A stretch of 64,000 bases of DNA, from the NCBI GenBank assembly GCA_017562135.1, contig QEYB01001152.1, forward strand, positions 62,001-126,000, written 5' to 3'. Below, one piece after another: positions 60,301-64,000 of this stretch (position 1 is its first letter; each line of letters starts with the position of its first letter). A program made the translations under genes and the position numbers. This stretch comes from Dipylidium caninum (Eukaryota > Platyhelminthes > Cestoda > Cyclophyllidea > Dipylidiidae). Below the pieces are notes generated by a model. That model saw only the letters and a list, made by a program, of their open reading frames with translations. It was not told the DNA's origin and searched no databases.

Positions 60301-63030
60301 AATGCGCATTTCGACTAGTTCACGCCTCATTAACTGGGGTTTTATTCACCCACTTTTACCAATTTGGAGCACAGATCAATGCGCTGCGTAGACTGAGAAG
60401 TGCCCTCTTGGATTTCCCTTAGCATCTGGCAGTTGCAAGTGATCTCGCAGTCTCCAGCCTGAAATGCCATTTGCTGCAACTGGAACACAGCCCGAAAGCA
60501 TATGGCGTTGTCTGTGGACTCGGAGCGCATCTCACCGCATCACCTACGTGGGGTGGGATCAACAGAATAACCTGCTTGCCAGTGTTGGCGCCACGAAGCG
60601 ATCACCTTGTGCAGACAAATGGATACGTGGTGGAATTTGTAAAAGTAAGAATCCTCGGCAGAGGTGGCACCTCTCCATGAACCGCGATGCCACGGCAATG
60701 GGGACGTGCCCGAGCGCTGCCCAGGTGCAGAGCCGAGCTTAAGTCCTGTTGCGCCAACTTCTGTGCCGCTTCTTTCCCAACATAACCACTAACCAATGGC
60801 CGCGGATGATTATGTTTTTCTGTCCCCTGCAAAGCGAACGAAACATGCAGCAAAAACGCCCCGCCTACTCGTCCTTTAGCGAATCCGTCCGTGAACGCGG
60901 CAACTGGCCCAGAGGGGAGCGATTCCCGGGCGTTACATGCTAACTTCGAATGGAGAAGCCACGTTTGCCCACACTGAGACGCGATGGTGCTCCACCACAC
61001 CCACCGAGGGACCGACAAAAAACGCTCAAGCGATTAGGCGCACACTTGACTGTGGCACCCTGTGGGCCACACCCGCCCCTGCCCAACCTCCGACTTGTTT
61101 TCATACTGTCATTAAAAGCACCATCCGCGGCTCTGTACACCGGAGCACACGCTCTGCTACGCAATTTTGCACATCAACACAAGAGAACAGATTTATAGTC
61201 GACTTCAGAGACAAAATCCACATTGACAAAATTTAAAACACCTGAAAAGATATCCGAGATAGATTGATTTCAATATAAAATTCCGCAACCCCTTTAGTGG
61301 CAAATGAGGGAGTGGAGGAAATCATGAGTAAGTCGTTGTTTATTTTAACAAATCAAAAAGACAAGTGAGAGGGTGGAAAAGGAGAGTAGTCAGGCAAGGG
61401 GCACAGACGTATTTTGCATTGTCCTATCTGTAGCAGGCCAGACATCACTCCTCTCTCGTCGAGAAATTGCTTACGTTATATATATACACAAGCGTACACC
61501 CATTCATACACGCGAATCGAGACGCATTGAGAGAGGTTCATTCGTGAAGGGGACGAGTGAAATGTTAGCGCAGGTGGATTGGGAATGAAGGAGAGTGAGC
61601 GCGTTTGGACGAAACCCCGTGGTTAATGCAAATATAACGGTAAGGGAAGAAGGAGGCAAGGAAGAGAAGCAGCAGACAGATAAAAAGAGTCAAATTTGCA
61701 ATCGCATAGCAGAAAAGAGCTTGTATTGCACAGAGGAGATGCGACGTGTAGCCGCCTGTCATGGTTTGCCCATCCGGCGGAAGGAGGTGGGAACCGAGAA
61801 AGCACGAGATAACAGTGACAAAATTGCTGGGAGTATAGAGGAGGGCAGACACTAGGGTGAGGTAACAGTCTTTTTAAACAAGACCTACAAACAGGGAAAG
61901 TCGATTGGAGATGAGTGATCAGCAAACTTTGTCGGTGTATTTCTCCCTTTTGGTTGTTTTATGGTGGGAGGGGGTGGAGGGGGAGAAGGAGAGTTGAAGC
62001 AATTTGGTGGGTGATAGGACGTCATGTTATACTAACGGAATGCCATTATTATGTATACGGTAGAAAGGTGAGGTTGGAAGGCGAGGCAAAGCAGCCGTAG
62101 TGGGGGAATGTGAGCAAGACAATTGTTGTCACGAAGACCGATTCACCTAAAGTAGGAGCGAAAATAGGGTCAACGAGCAGCTACCATCAGCATAAAGGGG
62201 AAAAGAACACCACGACATACACTCTAATTGCGTAAATCTTCTTACTAATGGGTCATATGCTTGATGTAACTGGTCATTGTATCGAAATGGAGGCCCGAAA
62301 AAGTGTTCAACTAACTCAATTCATCGGCATATTTTTGGGAAAATCCAGAATACGTCGCTACAAACTTTAGGAACTAACAAATGCAGAGATAATTTTCAGG
62401 GAGTCACTCAACTTGAATTTAATTGTTACAGCAGGGAGAGATGAATACTAAATCGGCATATCACAATTGGAGTGCAATCTGGTGTAGAAACATTTTCAAA
62501 AAAACAAATCTATTCCGACAATGCAAATTTAAGAGCGCATTAAAACCGCAAACCAATATTCTTTTGCCTTCGTTTTTTCGCGGTTTCGTCTGCTTTCGCC
62601 TCGGCGAGACAGTGTATGCGTTGGAGGGGGGGTTGAAGCACTTCACTCCGCGTTTATGCTACGAAAATAAAACTAAACATAAGAGCGGGTGCCCTATGTA
62701 GAGGAAAAACAGCTCCCCTTGGCAGGGTAAAAATTTTATCTATCCAATACATCATTTAATTTCCTTCTCATTTCCCTCTTATGAAATTTGGTGAAATTGG
62801 ATGGACATGAGAAATTATTTACTTTTAAAAATGGAAAATACGTAAAGAGCACAAACGGGGGCAAGAGCAAACGAGTCAAATCACTTCTCAACTGTATCTT
62901 GCGCTATCCACTCAATTAAGACCAATATCTACAGTCTTAGGGTAGATATTTAAAATTAATATATCGAATAACTTGGAAAAAAGTATTGCGTAAAACGGAG
63001 TCAATCAGCTCACTCATTCCCTTAATGACG
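54332..63030. other. Long intergenic region, no gene recognised
   Basis: About 8.7 kb between the Shaw start and the end of the diacylglycerol kinase gene. Its left end should contain the Shaw promoter. Open frames up to about 150 codons (59491-59946 +, 57359-57769 +, 55758-56195 -) mostly start without ATG, overlap on both strands and show no domain. CCAAT or ATTGG pentamers are frequent (56265, 57428, 59905, 60793). An ATTAAA on the minus strand at 62755-62760 may serve the kinase gene. Confidence 0.45.
55071..55134. repeat. 24-bp tandem duplication followed by an inverted partial copy
   Basis: Two identical 24-bp copies (55071-55094 and 55095-55118) are followed by a partial inverted match. 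CAGGTGACCCG at 55103-55113 is the exact reverse complement of 55124-55134, with a 10-nt spacer. Each unit contains CAGGTG, an E-box sequence. Confidence 0.85.
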
Positions 63031-64000
63031 TCAATCATCGGGTGGTGAGAGGTTGAGGAGGTAGTCAGGAGAGTTAGACGAGGAGGAGGAAGAGGCTGCA
63101 AGGCCGATGGCTGCATTGGCGAGACTGTGATTGGCAGAGAGTGGTGCCAGTTCAGGTCCGCTACCGCAGTCGATGAAGCGGTCTTCAAGAGTGAAGTCGT
63201 GTAGCAGGTAGGGAGTCGGTGTAACGGGTCGACGATCCGAAGGTATGGCAACCTATGGGTTTTGGAACACACTAGTGTGATGTGGTAAGCCAGTTAGATT
63301 AGTGAGGAGACAGAAGGATTACGTACTTGTGAGTGAAGAGTATATTGAGAAGCTCCGATGGCGGCTTCTGAGCGCAGAGCCGTCAGGCCTCTGCGGGATT
63401 TACTACCACCACTACCACCACCACTGCTCACCACGGAGAGCAAGGGGCTGGCAGAAGTGACGGTCGCAGCAGTAGTGATTGAAGAAGGAGGAACTTCAAC
63501 AGTATGTGCGGCAGGCGAAAGAACAGGCACTATGACCCCAGCCGGTGCTTCTCCTGCCACCCCGCCGCTACCCCCCAATCCAGGCTCTGTGTGGCGGCGA
63601 TTTACCTTGCGCCGCTTCCGCTTCTTCAACATTGTCGCCTGGTATATTTAATAAAACTTGGAAATTATGGTCATTTGAGGGCACACTTCAGGCAGATATA
63701 AGATAAAAGAGCAAAAACCTTCGAAGATAATTTAAGCTTAATGTAAAGAAACTAATTGTATTCCTATTTATGCACACGAACCATTGCCAGTTATATAGCT
63801 ATTACACCCCTGAAACGATTGATTAAAGCGCCTGGGATGAAACAATGTTGTGGAATAAACTTGCGTAATGACAGTCCAAAATTTGGTAAAAGAAAACAGA
63901 CGATGACAGTTTACCTTAAGGGCGGAGCGCAAAACAACGATTTGTCCAGGCGATTGAATCCACGGCTCCCCATCCACCTGTACGGGGATATCCGATTTCA
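63031..64000 (-). CDS. Diacylglycerol kinase, C-terminal exons (5' part beyond window)
   Basis: Diacylglycerol kinases phosphorylate diacylglycerol to phosphatidic acid and end its signalling. Three exons on the minus strand: 63915-64000 (partial), 63327-63638 and 63031-63252, with agreeing phases, giving the last 205 residues. The first exon has the signature ending of the accessory catalytic domain, SDIPVQVDGEPWIQSPGQI, nearly identical to the VQVDGEPW.QAPG of theta-type and other DGKs. The next exon opens with ATMLKKRKRRKVNRR, a basic stretch like the ends of DGK theta and zeta. The rest is a low-complexity tail rich in Gly, Ser, Ala and Pro that ends DYLLNLSPPDD. No ankyrin repeats, SAM domain or C1 domain lie in the visible part. 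The tail length argues against a short epsilon type, but the isotype cannot be settled here. Confidence 0.87.

Noticed and set aside
61957..61995. G-rich run as a possible G-quadruplex
   Set aside because: Only three runs of three or more G are present within reach, so the four-run rule is not met.

Overview
This is nuclear DNA of an invertebrate bilaterian animal, most likely a parasitic flatworm (tapeworm-like). The gene set is metazoan: a spliceosomal Brr2 helicase, synaptotagmin, a KChIP-type EF-hand protein, a Shaw/Kv3 potassium channel, an LMBR1 receptor and a diacylglycerol kinase. All but one of the genes are split by GT-AG introns, several only 30-36 nt long, beside introns of 1-4.6 kb. 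The phylum is inferred from intron sizes and protein style; no species-specific marker was found.

Layout. Left third: SNRNP200 (Brr2) 3' part, 43-5049 (+), runs tail-to-tail into PINX1, 5235-6300 (-). A 1.3 kb divergent spacer holding a CNOT1-like fragment separates PINX1 from a CCDC34-like coiled-coil gene, 7621-10104 (+), which carries a frameshift in one exon. After a 3 kb gap come a single-exon synaptotagmin, 13093-14262 (-), and a KChIP-like calcium sensor, 17644-20510 (+). Middle: a weakly supported small membrane-protein gene near 22.4-22.9 kb (-), then EFL1, the 60S ribosome maturation GTPase, 23774-31680 (+), with a decayed mariner transposon in one intron, then LMBR1-like, 32703-36781 (+). 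Right half: a novel single-pass membrane protein candidate, 39005-39678 (-), behind a G-rich promoter-like tract; the Shaw-type Kv channel, 46003-54331 (-); and the last exons of a diacylglycerol kinase, 63031-64000 (-). Long stretches at 40-46 kb and 54.3-63 kb contain no gene I can recognise.

The genes do not form one pathway. Two loose themes are visible: RNA/ribosome housekeeping (SNRNP200, PINX1, EFL1) and excitable-cell signalling (synaptotagmin, KChIP-like protein, Shaw channel, diacylglycerol kinase). Gene models were built by matching reading frames to splice sites by hand. Wherever both exon ends are stated, the phases were checked and agree, except for the CCDC34 frameshift. No tRNA, rRNA or CRISPR array was seen. 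I did not find a system that is convincingly new. The best leads are the two unrecognised small membrane proteins and the protein-level departures listed in the findings.
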